Shown here: piece by piece, positions 52,655 to 62,958 of the stretch | How the letters are laid out: every line of letters begins with the position of its first letter | Numbering within the stretch: position 1 is the first letter of the stretch | Source: an uncultured Ruminococcus sp. | GTDB lineage: Bacteria; Bacillota; Clostridia; Oscillospirales; Ruminococcaceae | Assembly: GCA_947627625.1 (NCBI GenBank) | Contig: CANQWR010000011.1 | Coordinates: 1-64,000, forward strand | DNA: 64,000 bases | Direction: 5' to 3' | Notes under the pieces: model-generated | Seen by the model: the letters and a program-made list of their open reading frames with translations, nothing else | What the model was told of the DNA's origin: nothing | The model's database searches: none | Program-made: the position numbers and the translations under genes

Positions 52655-52925
52655 TTATATTTCGGTGACTATCGGGGAGCATTCGCCTGTTATTTTGTAA
52701 GAACCTGTTCCTGCGGGTACGAATATACTTGCACCGCATTTCGGTGGGGAGGAGTGGACTGTTGAATTGTCGGGGGTGGACAGTGAGAACGCCGTCCCCC
52801 TCTATTACGAGAATGTGAGTAAAGCTGTACTCACCCGAAAAGAAGTCCGCAAATGAAAAAATGTCGTGACGGCGTACACTGAAATATTGGCACTGTGAAA
52901 GAATTTTAACGCACGGGTGTTATGG
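52655..52925 (-). pseudogene. Decayed duplicate of the manA 3' end
   Basis: About 270 bases repeat the last third of manA (52931-53208) just downstream of it, in the same direction. Both start with the same stop codon context (TTATATTTCGGTGAC on the plus strand) and have scattered substitutions. The copy has a two-base deletion near 52770 and a one-base deletion near 52905 relative to manA, and it has no start, so it cannot make a ManA domain. Similarity ends near 52925, only a few bases before the manA stop codon. Confidence 0.88.
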
Positions 52926-52930
52926 ACTGT

Positions 52931-53905
52931 TTATATTTCGGTGACAATCAGGGAGCATTCACCTGTTATCTTGTAAGAACCTGTTCCTGCGGGGACGAAT
53001 ATACTTGCACCGCATTTCAGGGGGGAGGAGTGGACTGCCGAATTGTCGGGGGATTGGACAGTGAGAACGCCGTCCCCCTCTATTACGAGAATGTGAGTAA
53101 AGCTGTATTCACCCGAAAAGAAGTCCGCAAATGAAAAAATGTCGTGACGGCGTACACTGAAATATTGGCACTGTGAAAGAAGTCTGACACACTGGTTGTC
53201 ATAGACTATAGGTTTTCTGGGACGGGTGTTTCTGTAGGGGGAGAAACTCAGAACGTCAAGAGCCTTTTGGACGTGAAGCGGTCTTGAATTGCCGTCTGAA
53301 TCGATGCGGTTGTAGTCAAAAAGCCTGTAGGTTATATCGGAATTTTGTTGTATTTCGGCGGTGAGGATACCGTCACCGAGAGCGTGTACAGTTCCCGCAG
53401 GAATAAAAAAAGTGTCGCCTGGTTTGACTTTTATTCTGTTGAGAAGTTCGCAGAGAGTGCCGTTTTCAATAGCTTTTTCGACAGTCTGTCTGTCGGTGTT
53501 CTGTCTGAAACCGCATATTATTTCGGAATCGGGCTTGCAGTCGATTATGTGCCACATTTCTGTTTTTCCCGAGCAGTTTTCGTTCAGACGTGCATAAACG
53601 TCATCGGGGTGGACCTGAACGGAGAGTTTGTCGCAGGCGTCAATAAGTTTTACGAGAATGGGGAACTCCCTGAATCTCTTGCAGGCAGTACCGCCAATAG
53701 ACGGATCTTTTCCGAGGACATTTTCGAGAGTCTCCCCGGCAAAACAGCCGTCTTTCACGGTACACATACCGTCGGGACGGCAGGAGAGTTCCCAGCTTTC
53801 GGATATGATTTCCTCAGAGCCGTCTCCCTTTCCGAAGATGGATTTTAGTTTAGTACCGCCCCAGAGGTAATTTTTTACGGGTGAGATAAGTTCAAAAGGT
53901 AACAT
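52931..53905 (-). CDS. manA: Mannose-6-phosphate isomerase, class I
   Basis: This enzyme interconverts mannose-6-phosphate and fructose-6-phosphate, letting mannan sugars enter glycolysis. The 324-residue length matches the short Bacillus-type enzyme. Zinc ligands are visible in KLSVQVHPDDVYA (Gln and His), GKTEMWHIID (Glu) and FIPAGTVHALGDG (His); the catalytic Arg region is RPLHVQKALDVL. AAGGAGAAAAT precedes the ATG. A decayed copy of its 3' end follows. Confidence 0.94.
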   Translation of the reverse strand: MLPFELISPVKNYLWGGTKLKSIFGKGDGSEEIISESWELSCRPDGMCTVKDGCFAGETLENVLGKDPSIGGTACKRFREFPILVKLIDACDKLSVQVHPDDVYARLNENCSGKTEMWHIIDCKPDSEIICGFRQNTDRQTVEKAIENGTLCELLNRIKVKPGDTFFIPAGTVHALGDGILTAEIQQNSDITYRLFDYNRIDSDGNSRPLHVQKALDVLSFSPYRNTRPRKPIVYDNQCVRLLSQCQYFSVRRHDIFSFADFFSGEYSFTHILVIEGDGVLTVQSPDNSAVHSSPLKCGASIFVPAGTGSYKITGECSLIVTEI

Positions 53906-53987
53906 ATTTTCTCCTTGAGTTAGATTAAATTTTTATTTAGATTAAAATTTTATAATTTATAATATTTATAATATAATATTTATAATA

Positions 53988-54713
53988 TTATAAATCAAGA
54001 TTTTTTATATACCTGACAAAATCGGAGTATTCCCCGTTGTAGACGTTAAAATCAATGCACTTTTCGTCACCGACATAGCCGTCAAGAGTACCGCTGTCGT
54101 CGTACTGCCAGAATTTCCAGTCCATAAGGTCGGGTTCAAATGTGACACTCCTTATCCAGAGGGGGTAGTCGGAATATTTTTTCATAATGTAACGGCAGTA
54201 TACGGGGATAGTCGAGTAGATGATGGGCTTTACACCGTAGTAATTTTCGAGTTTTGAGAGCAGAGGGGTGAGAATTTTTTCGGTCTCCTCAAAAGAGGGC
54301 TTGTTGTCGGCTTTGTCGGCGTAGTATTCAATATCGACAACGGGAGGCATATCTATTTTGTCCTTGCTGACAGTTTTAATAAAGTTTTCAGCCTGAGTTT
54401 CCCCCGAACTGTCAAAGCTGAAAAAGTGGTAGCAGGAAATTTTTATATCGGTGTCGCCCGCATTTTCGAGGTTTTCGGAGACATATTCGTCAACGTGACC
54501 GCTGCCCTCCGTGGCTTTTATAAAGGCGAATTTGACATCCTGTTGTTGCAGGGCATTCCAGTCTATAACGCCCTGATAGCGTGAGACATCCACGCCGAAG
54601 ACGGAGTATTTCTGTGTGTTCACGACGGGGACGGACAGCAGGCACGAGACAGCGACAGTAAAGAGAATCATAAGAACCCCGAGGACGGGGAAAAAGATTT
54701 TTTTAAGAAGCAA
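53988..54713 (-). CDS. GH25 family lysozyme-type muramidase
   Basis: The 241-residue protein has an N-terminal membrane anchor or signal (residues 4-32, LGVLMILFTVAVSCLLSV), then a GH25 domain with FGVDVSRYQGVIDWNALQQQ, AFIKATEGSGHVDEY, PPVVDIEYYAD (catalytic Asp-x-Glu) and WIRSV. It should cut the glycan backbone of peptidoglycan outside the membrane. The start TTG follows GGGAGATG. Because it neighbours dpaAB, a sporulation-linked role is possible but not shown; its promoter is of sigma-A type. Confidence 0.88.
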   Translation of the reverse strand: MLLKKIFFPVLGVLMILFTVAVSCLLSVPVVNTQKYSVFGVDVSRYQGVIDWNALQQQDVKFAFIKATEGSGHVDEYVSENLENAGDTDIKISCYHFFSFDSSGETQAENFIKTVSKDKIDMPPVVDIEYYADKADNKPSFEETEKILTPLLSKLENYYGVKPIIYSTIPVYCRYIMKKYSDYPLWIRSVTFEPDLMDWKFWQYDDSGTLDGYVGDEKCIDFNVYNGEYSDFVRYIKNLDL

Positions 54714-54751
54714 GAGGAAACATCTCCCGAAAAAAATAAATTTACTATATT

Positions 54752-54780
54752 ATCATACCCCAAAAAAGCAAATTAGTCAA
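54752..54780 (-). promoter_or_regulatory. Promoter of the GH25 gene
   Basis: TTGACT (54775-54780) and TATGAT (54752-54757) on the minus strand have a 17-base spacer. Confidence 0.75.
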
Positions 54781-54844
54781 TAGATAAATTCAAAACGTCC
54801 AAAGAACTTAATTTGTACAATTTTCATAAAGAAAGGGGGCTATA

Positions 54845-54872
54845 ACTGTCGGGGAGTTTTTTGCATATAATA
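54845..54872 (+). promoter_or_regulatory. Sigma-K-like promoter of dpaAB
   Basis: AC at 54845-54846 and CATATAATA at 54864-54872 fit AC-N16/17-CATAnnnTA with a 17-base spacer. The TATAAT inside it has no acceptable sigma-A -35 at the right distance. The homologous spoVF operon of Bacillus subtilis is controlled by sigma-K. Confidence 0.7.
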
Positions 54873-54875
54873 TAA

Positions 54876-54900
54876 CAGCCGTTGTATTTTGGCACGGCTG
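54876..54900 (+). promoter_or_regulatory. Inverted repeat at the dpaA transcription start
   Basis: CAGCCGT and ACGGCTG are a perfect seven-base-pair repeat with an 11-base loop, beginning just after the -10 element. It may be an operator or a leader stem. Confidence 0.4.
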
Positions 54901-54931
54901 AAAAGAGCTAAAACGGAGATGAAAGCAGATT

Positions 54932-55780
54932 ATGAAAGAGAAAATACTGATAGCGGGCGGGGACATGAGACAGATTTACTGCGGAAAGAGACTGAAGAAG
55001 TCGGGGAAATTTGACGTTGAGGTGACGGGTTTTGACAGCGTATTTGTCCCCGAGGACATGAAATTTTCGGGGGAGAAACATTACAGCGGAGTTATACTGC
55101 CCGTGATAGCGTTTGACGAGGACGGTTTTCTGAACAGTCCGAATTACAGCGGAAAACTCTCCGCACGGGACATACTGCCGTATCTGGACGGGAAAGCGAA
55201 AATTTTTGCAGGAAAGACAGACAAGGCGGTCACGGAGACTTTTTCGGGACACACGATATACAGTTATCTGTACAGGGAGGAATTTAGTCTCAAAAACGCA
55301 GTCCCGACAGCAGAGGGAGCGGTACAGATAGCACTTGAAGAACTGCCCGTGACATTAAGCGGAATGAGGGTACTTATAGCGGGTTACGGCAGGATAGGAA
55401 CTGCACTTGCGTCAATACTGAAAGGATTTTCGGCGGATATAACGGCAGTTGTGAGAAGTCCGATTTCGGAGGCAAAAGCGGGTCTGAACGGTATAAAAGC
55501 GGTGAGGGTGGAGGACATGGGAACAGACTACGGGCTTGTGTTCAACACCGCTCCCGAAATGATTTTCACGAGGGAGATTTTAGGGAAATTCCCGCCCGAA
55601 ACGCTCTTTATAGACCTTGCCTCCAAGCCGGGGGGAATAGATTTTTCGTCAGCGTCGGAGATGGGCAGAAAAGTGATATGGGCGTTGGGAATACCTGGAA
55701 AGACATCGCCCGTTACGGCGGGGGAGATAACAGCGGAGACGGTCATGCAGATAATTTCGGAGGAAATCGAGAGAGAATAG
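54932..55780 (+). CDS. dpaA: Dipicolinate synthase subunit A
   Basis: DpaA (SpoVFA) works with DpaB to oxidise dihydrodipicolinate to dipicolinic acid in the mother cell during sporulation. The 282 residues show the family N terminus KILIAGGDMRQIYCGKRLKK, a Rossmann motif VLIAGYGRIGTALASIL near 148, and the closing IDLASKPGGIDF and WALGIPGKTSPVTAGEI. The gene lies behind a sigma-K-like promoter and is followed 55 bases later by dpaB. Confidence 0.95.
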   Translation: MKEKILIAGGDMRQIYCGKRLKKSGKFDVEVTGFDSVFVPEDMKFSGEKHYSGVILPVIAFDEDGFLNSPNYSGKLSARDILPYLDGKAKIFAGKTDKAVTETFSGHTIYSYLYREEFSLKNAVPTAEGAVQIALEELPVTLSGMRVLIAGYGRIGTALASILKGFSADITAVVRSPISEAKAGLNGIKAVRVEDMGTDYGLVFNTAPEMIFTREILGKFPPETLFIDLASKPGGIDFSSASEMGRKVIWALGIPGKTSPVTAGEITAETVMQIISEEIERE

Positions 55781-55835
55781 AGTTAGAAGTTAAAATAAAT
55801 AAAATAAATAATTTTAGAGAGGAGGTTTATAGAAA

Positions 55836-56417
55836 TTGAAAAAATTTGAGAACATCAGAATAGGCTATGCCGTGACAGGTTCATTCTGCACATTTGAAAA
55901 GGCGTTTGAGCAGGCGAAAATTTTAAGGGAAATGGGAGCGGAGATAGTACCGATAATGTCGGAGAATGCTTTCGGGAAGTCGACAAGGTTCGGGAAAAGC
56001 GGCGAGAACGTGAGAAAATTTGAGGAGATATGCGGACGTGAAATAATATCGGACATAGAGTCAGCCGAGCCGATAGGACCGAAAAATCTGACGGACATAA
56101 TGGTAATATCGCCGTGTACATCAAATACGCTGTCGAAACTTGCGTGCAGTATAACGGACACGTCCGTGACTATGGCGGTCAAGTCACATCTGCGGAGCGG
56201 AAAGCCCGTACTTCTTGCGATAGCGTCAAACGACTCTCTGTCGGGTTCGGCGAAAAATATAGGGGAACTCCTGAACAGGAGAAACTATTATTTTGTGCCG
56301 ATGAGACAGGACGACATTGAAAAAAAGCCTACGTCACTCGTTGCGGACTTCACACTGATACCGAAGTGTGTGGAACTTGCGGTGAAAGGGTTACAGCTGA
56401 GACCGATAATAATGTGA
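55836..56417 (+). CDS. dpaB: Dipicolinate synthase subunit B
   Basis: The 193-residue protein has the flavoprotein-like fold of DpaB (SpoVFB), with IRIGYAVTGSFCTFEKAF at the start, MVISPCTSNTLSKLACSITD near 92 and PVLLAIASNDSLSGSAKNIG near 127. It pairs with DpaA in the last step of dipicolinate synthesis. The start TTG follows GAGAGGAGG. A terminator follows 25 bases after the stop. Confidence 0.95.
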   Translation: MKKFENIRIGYAVTGSFCTFEKAFEQAKILREMGAEIVPIMSENAFGKSTRFGKSGENVRKFEEICGREIISDIESAEPIGPKNLTDIMVISPCTSNTLSKLACSITDTSVTMAVKSHLRSGKPVLLAIASNDSLSGSAKNIGELLNRRNYYFVPMRQDDIEKKPTSLVADFTLIPKCVELAVKGLQLRPIIM

Positions 56418-56439
56418 AATATATAATTATAATATAAAA

Positions 56440-56479
56440 CAGCGGGATTTTTGGAGTATAGAAATCCCGCAGTTTTTTT
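56440..56479 (+). terminator. Terminator of dpaAB
   Basis: GCGGGATTT (56442-56450) and AAATCCCGC (56462-56470) pair around an 11-base loop, followed by a T run. Confidence 0.9.
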
Positions 56480-56542
56480 AATTTTAATTTTATTTTGACA
56501 GCTGAAATAAATATGAAAAAAGTGAAAAATAAGTGAAATGGA

Positions 56543-56571
56543 TTGAATTGTGGCAGTGATTGTGATATAAT
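56543..56571 (+). promoter_or_regulatory. Promoter of the LRR gene pair
   Basis: TTGAAT (56543-56548) and TATAAT (56566-56571) have a 17-base spacer and an extended TG. Transcription would start near 56578. Confidence 0.82.
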
Positions 56572-56621
56572 CTAAGACGGTGTTAAAAAAAAACAAATAC
56601 GAAATTCGGAGAGAAAAAGAT

Positions 56622-58727
56622 ATGATCTATTATAATTATAAAAAAAATAAAAAAATTTTAAGTTACAGGAAAATGACTGCACTGATTTCGAGTGTGTTGC
56701 TTGTGTGTACAGCGGCAGTTCCGTGTGCGGGAGTTTATGCGGAGGAGTCAGCCGTTTCGGAGAGCGTGGAGAGTATGCAGGAAAACGTCACGGTTTCGGG
56801 GGACTACAGTTACAGTCTTGATACGGACGGATATGCGGTGATAGAGGGGTGTACGTCTCAGGAGACGGAGCTTTATGTTCCCGAACAGATAGACGGCTAT
56901 GAAGTGCTTGAGATAGGAAAACAGGCGTTTTACAACGTACCCGCCGAGAAGATAGTGATACCTGCCTGTGTGGAGTACATTTCCGCAGACAACCCGTTTG
57001 TGCTGTGTGAGAGCCTGAAAGAGATAGAAGTTTCCGAAGAGAGTGAAAATTACAGTTCACAGGACGGAGTTTTGTACTCAAAGGACAAGACGGAGATAGT
57101 GTGTTATCCGAGAGCGAAAGAGGGAGACAGTTTTGAAATTCCGGAGGGAGTTAAGAAAATTTTTCCCGCCTGCTTTAACTGCACGTCTCTGAAGAGCGTA
57201 AAAATTCCCGCTGCCTTTGAAACGCTGTCGAGACACGCCTTTGCGGAGTCTGCCTTAGAGGAGATAGACCTGTCGGGGACGGCTGTCGAGGAAATCGGCA
57301 TAATGGCTTTTGCAGGCTGTACAAAGCTGAAGAGCGTGGTTTTCCCCGAAAATCTTTTGAGTATAGGGCTTGCGGCTTTTTACGGGTGCAGCAGTCTGTC
57401 AGAAGTTGAGCTTCCCGAAACTCTCACAAACGTAGGACAGAGTGCATTTATGGGAACGTCCATGACGGAAGTAAGAATACCGTCAAGTGTAACGTCCATA
57501 GGGTACAATGCGTTCGGCTATGACGAGAGTGAGAATCCGATTGAAAACTTCACGATAATAGGGGAGTACGGTTCGGCGGCACAGACTTATTCAACGGACA
57601 AGGACGAGGAATATGACTACCACAACAGTTTTACTTTTATCAGTACATCGGCATATGAGGAGCAGAAGGAGTACGAGAGCCTTGACACAAAGACAAGCGG
57701 AGATTACGAGTACACAGTCACGGAGGACGGAATAAGTATAGTGTTCTGCACGGCGATAGACGAGGTACTTGAAGTGCCGAGCGAGATAGACGGAAAGACT
57801 GTGACGGGAGTTTACAAAAACGCCTTCCAGACTTGCGGAGCGAGTGAGATAATACTGCCCGACACGGTCAAGACGATAGGGGAGTACGCATTTCCGGAGA
57901 CACTCAAAAAGCTGACTTTTCCGTCGGGGTGTACGGAAATAGGCGGTGACGAGCCGTTTATATTCTGCACGTCACTGGAGAGCGTGACGGTGTCGGGAGC
58001 AGACGGAGCAGGAGTTGTGAACAGTTCGGGCGGAGAGTACAGCTCACAGGACGGAGTTTTGTACAACAAGGACAAGACGGTTTTGATAGTCTATCCGCCC
58101 GCAAAGACGGACACGGAATTTACAATGCCGACAGGAGTTAAAGAAATAGCGTCATCGGGATTTATATCTGTACAGAATCTTAAAACCGCTGATTTGTCGG
58201 GAGTGGAGACGATAAATTCATTTGCATTTGAGGGTAGTACGGTCCTTGAGAGCGTAAAGCTGTCCAAAGATTTGAAATTGGTGGGAAATGACGTATTTTT
58301 CAACTGCACGTCTTTGAAGAGCGTGAGACTTTACGACAAGATTGAGACGATAGGGGACTACGCATTCGGCTATGAATATGACTATGATGCGGAGAGCGAG
58401 TATTTGCAGAATCAGGAGAGCGGACTGACAGAAGAGGACAGTGGAGAGCAGAGTTTTGAGAAGCTGACAGAGGGTTTCAAAATTTACACCGATGAGGGCA
58501 CTATGGGTTACGACTACGCAAAGGCGTGCGGAATAGAGATCGTTGAGAACACTGTTGAAATAGGTGGAAAAAACGTTGACAAAAATTTTCTGTATGTGAT
58601 ATGCGGAGTGTTGATAGCGGTGATAGTGGGAATAGCGGGCTTTTTCGGCGTGAGACACGCAGTAAAGAGTTCAAAGAAGAAGAGCAAAGATAAAGATAAA
58701 AATAAAAATAAAAACAAGGAGGCGTGA
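56622..58727 (+). CDS. BspA-type LRR surface protein 1
   Basis: The 701-residue protein has a signal peptide (about 17-45, ending GVYA) and two arrays of LRR_5 leucine-rich repeats with units such as LTNVGQSAFMGTSMTEVRIP. It ends with a C-terminal membrane helix (about 660-680) and a Lys/Asp/Asn-rich cytoplasmic tail. The two halves are an internal duplication: YSSQDGVLYSKDKTEIVCYP in the first returns as YSSQDGVLYNKDKTVLIVYP in the second. ATG 56622 with GGAGAG upstream is preferred over GTG 56580, which lies at the transcription start. BspA-like proteins bind surfaces or other cells; the ligand here is unknown. Confidence 0.85.
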   Translation: MIYYNYKKNKKILSYRKMTALISSVLLVCTAAVPCAGVYAEESAVSESVESMQENVTVSGDYSYSLDTDGYAVIEGCTSQETELYVPEQIDGYEVLEIGKQAFYNVPAEKIVIPACVEYISADNPFVLCESLKEIEVSEESENYSSQDGVLYSKDKTEIVCYPRAKEGDSFEIPEGVKKIFPACFNCTSLKSVKIPAAFETLSRHAFAESALEEIDLSGTAVEEIGIMAFAGCTKLKSVVFPENLLSIGLAAFYGCSSLSEVELPETLTNVGQSAFMGTSMTEVRIPSSVTSIGYNAFGYDESENPIENFTIIGEYGSAAQTYSTDKDEEYDYHNSFTFISTSAYEEQKEYESLDTKTSGDYEYTVTEDGISIVFCTAIDEVLEVPSEIDGKTVTGVYKNAFQTCGASEIILPDTVKTIGEYAFPETLKKLTFPSGCTEIGGDEPFIFCTSLESVTVSGADGAGVVNSSGGEYSSQDGVLYNKDKTVLIVYPPAKTDTEFTMPTGVKEIASSGFISVQNLKTADLSGVETINSFAFEGSTVLESVKLSKDLKLVGNDVFFNCTSLKSVRLYDKIETIGDYAFGYEYDYDAESEYLQNQESGLTEEDSGEQSFEKLTEGFKIYTDEGTMGYDYAKACGIEIVENTVEIGGKNVDKNFLYVICGVLIAVIVGIAGFFGVRHAVKSSKKKSKDKDKNKNKNKEA

Positions 58728-58730
58728 GAC

Positions 58731-60086
58731 TTGAGAAAGACAGCGGAAAAATATTTGGGAACTCTTTTTGCGGGGACACTTCTTTTGACCTGTTTATTCG
58801 GTCCGCTAAATGCACACGCCGATTTGCAGAGTGCGGAAGACGAACTCACGGACGGCATTTATACATATGAACTTATTGACGGGGGCTACACGATAACAAA
58901 GTGCGACTCGACAGCGATAACAAAGGAAGTGCCGTCAATGCGAAACGGCTATCCCGTGACGGCTATAGGTGACAACGCCTTTGTCAGCTGTTCGGGAATA
59001 ACGGAACTTATTATACCCGACTCCATAAAGACGATAGGGGACGGAGCGTTTGCGGGGTGTACATCACTGAAAAAAATCACACTCCCGTCCAAACTGACCG
59101 AGATACCTGCAAATGCTTTTATGGGGTGCAGTATGCTTGAAGAGGTCGAAATGCCCGACAGCGTTGACATGATAGGGAACTATGCGTTTTTTTCGTGTGA
59201 TGCCCTGAACACGGTGGAACTTCCCGAGTCTCTCACGACTTTGGGAGCAATGGCTTTTGCGGAGTGCGGAAATATAGAGACGATAGACACGGAAAATTGC
59301 AGTAATTTTGTCTTTGAGGACGGATTTCTGTACAGTGCGGACAAAACGAGCATATACAGAGTGTCCGCAAAACTGGAGGGTGATATATATATAGCAGACG
59401 GAGTGAAGTCCATAGAGCCGGGAGCGTTTTCGCTCTGCACAGGCATAGAAAATCTGTTTATACCGTCATCTGTCACCTACATAGGTGAGGACGCATTTGG
59501 TTACTGTTCAGCCCTGAAAAAAATTGACTTTTCGGAGGGACTTGACACGATTGCAGATATAGCGTTCAAATTCTGTACATCTCTGGAGACAGCGGACTTT
59601 CCGACAAGTCTGACCTACATAGGTGAGGGAGCATTTTACAATTGCAGAGGTCTCACAAGGGCAGTCATAGCGGAGGGAGTGACGGACATAGGCATGGGAG
59701 CATTTATGTCCTGCACGGAGCTGAAACAGGTGACGATACCCGAGAGTGCAGTAAACATAGGTGACAACGCATTCGGCTACACTGAAAATGCCGAGACGGG
59801 GGAGTATGAGCTTTTAGAGGACTTTAGTATTTCGGCGGTATCGGAGTCGGCGGGTGCGGAGTACGCAAAGAAAAACGACATAAAATTTGACGGTTCGGAC
59901 GAAAATCTCAAAACGGTGGCGTTTGCGGCTATTGGAGTTGGACTTATAATACTTGTGGCAGTATTTGCGGTAGTGATGATGTCAAAGGGGAGGAAGACCG
60001 CCCCGAAAGAAGTCAGGAGAGCGAAAAAAGCGGAGCAGGAGAGCGAGGAGGATAAGAATTATAAAAAAATAGTAGACGATAAATAG
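58731..60086 (+). CDS. BspA-type LRR surface protein 2
   Basis: The 451-residue protein has a signal peptide (about 8-27), one array of LRR_5 repeats (about 60-370, units like LTEIPANAFMGCSMLEEVEM), a C-terminal membrane helix (about 396-418) and a basic tail KGRKTAPKEVRRAKKAEQE. TTG 58731 lies three bases after the previous stop with GGAGG upstream, so the two genes form one operon. The layout matches protein 1 without the duplication; both would expose repeats outside the cell. Confidence 0.85.
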   Translation: MRKTAEKYLGTLFAGTLLLTCLFGPLNAHADLQSAEDELTDGIYTYELIDGGYTITKCDSTAITKEVPSMRNGYPVTAIGDNAFVSCSGITELIIPDSIKTIGDGAFAGCTSLKKITLPSKLTEIPANAFMGCSMLEEVEMPDSVDMIGNYAFFSCDALNTVELPESLTTLGAMAFAECGNIETIDTENCSNFVFEDGFLYSADKTSIYRVSAKLEGDIYIADGVKSIEPGAFSLCTGIENLFIPSSVTYIGEDAFGYCSALKKIDFSEGLDTIADIAFKFCTSLETADFPTSLTYIGEGAFYNCRGLTRAVIAEGVTDIGMGAFMSCTELKQVTIPESAVNIGDNAFGYTENAETGEYELLEDFSISAVSESAGAEYAKKNDIKFDGSDENLKTVAFAAIGVGLIILVAVFAVVMMSKGRKTAPKEVRRAKKAEQESEEDKNYKKIVDDK

Positions 60087-60094
60087 GGCTTTGC

Positions 60095-60335
60095 CTTGTG
60101 GGGGAGATTTGAAAGTGGGGACACTCCAAGCCCCGCCCCTTTTTCCAAAAAATTAAACGGTAGACTGCCAAGGGGAGGGAGTTTGTTTCTTCTGTGGGAA
60201 TAATCATGGGGGGTTCGGGGGGATTCTTCCCCCCGACGGGGGTTTGGGGGCAGAGCCCCCAATGGGGGTTCAGGGGGCAAAGCCCCCTGCCCCTTAGACT
60301 TAAAACAGGGGGTTTGGGGGGCGTAGCCCCCCAAC
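60095..60335. repeat. Repeat cluster between the LRR and groEL genes
   Basis: It has GGGGACACTCCAAGCCCCGCC, a GGTAGACTGCCAAGGGG tag, the GGGAATAATCATGGGGGG module, GGGGGGA-TTCT-TCCCCCC, and GGGGGC hairpins with AGA, AAA and GTA loops. Confidence 0.9.
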
Positions 60336-60338
60336 GTA

Positions 60339-60373
60339 AACGGACTGTCCGAATTAAAATCAGACAGTCCGTT
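60339..60373 (-). terminator. Hairpin downstream of groEL
   Basis: AACGGACTGTC and GACAGTCCGTT are perfect 11-base arms around a 13-base loop. The T run on the groEL strand is short (TTTACG), so termination is likely but not certain. Confidence 0.7.
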
Positions 60374-60406
60374 CTTGTTTTGTTTTATATTTTTATATAT
60401 TTTTTA

Positions 60407-62062
<1,656 letters not shown>

Positions 62063-62157
62063 TCACAGGTTTTTTTGACCTGTTTTCAGCGTCATGAAAA
62101 ATTTTTTTTTGCAAATATGCGTATGGTGGAGGGGGTGGACTTCTCCTTAAGAGAAAA

Positions 62158-62460
<303 letters not shown>

Positions 62461-62487
62461 TCAGCACTCACACATTCTGAGTGCTAA
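62461..62487. promoter_or_regulatory. CIRCE operator of groESL
   Basis: TCAGCACTC and GAGTGCTAA flank nine bases, one mismatch from the consensus TTAGCACTC-N9-GAGTGCTAA. It is the HrcA repressor site. Confidence 0.95.
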
Positions 62488-62492
62488 TATAT

Positions 62493-62520
62493 ATTCTAAC
62501 ATATTTTTTCTAAAAATCAA
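62493..62520 (-). promoter_or_regulatory. Promoter of groESL
   Basis: TTGATT (62515-62520) and TAGAAT (62493-62498) on the minus strand have a 16-base spacer, placing CIRCE at the transcription start. Confidence 0.6.
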
Positions 62521-62634
62521 GAGTATTCTCTAAACTTTCACAATCTTTGTAAGCCCTCACAATCGGCGTGACATTTTGGGATAAAATTATATATAGACTG
62601 CACAAAAAATGATGGACTATTATAGACACCGGAC

Positions 62635-62955
62635 TACCATTGGGGTGGGGGCAAAGCCCCCTGCCCCTTAGACTTAAAACAGGGGGGCGAAGCCCCCCAA
62701 TAGTCCACAAATCAAAAAATTTCCAAAAAAAATATAATTTTAATAAAATTATTTTTTGGGGGAAGAATCCCCCCAGACCCCCATGATTATTCCCACACAA
62801 GAAACAAACCCCGCCCACATGATGGAAACTCAGTCCAATTTCACTAATATCTGAATAGTGAAAAAACTAAAAAATATATAATCACGGGTTTCCAAAGGGG
62901 GTTTCCCCCTTTGGCGGGGGGAGTGGGGGGCAGAGCCCCCCACAAACTAAGTCCC
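62635..62955. repeat. Repeat cluster between groES and the O-antigen-ligase-like gene
   Basis: It contains GGGGGC-AAA-GCCCCC, an AT-rich near-palindrome at about 62720-62755, the inverted CCCCCATGATTATTCCCACA module and the CCAAAGGGGG/CCCCCTTTGG hairpin with GAAACCCG. It ends at the next gene's stop. Confidence 0.9.
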
Positions 62956-62958
62956 CCA

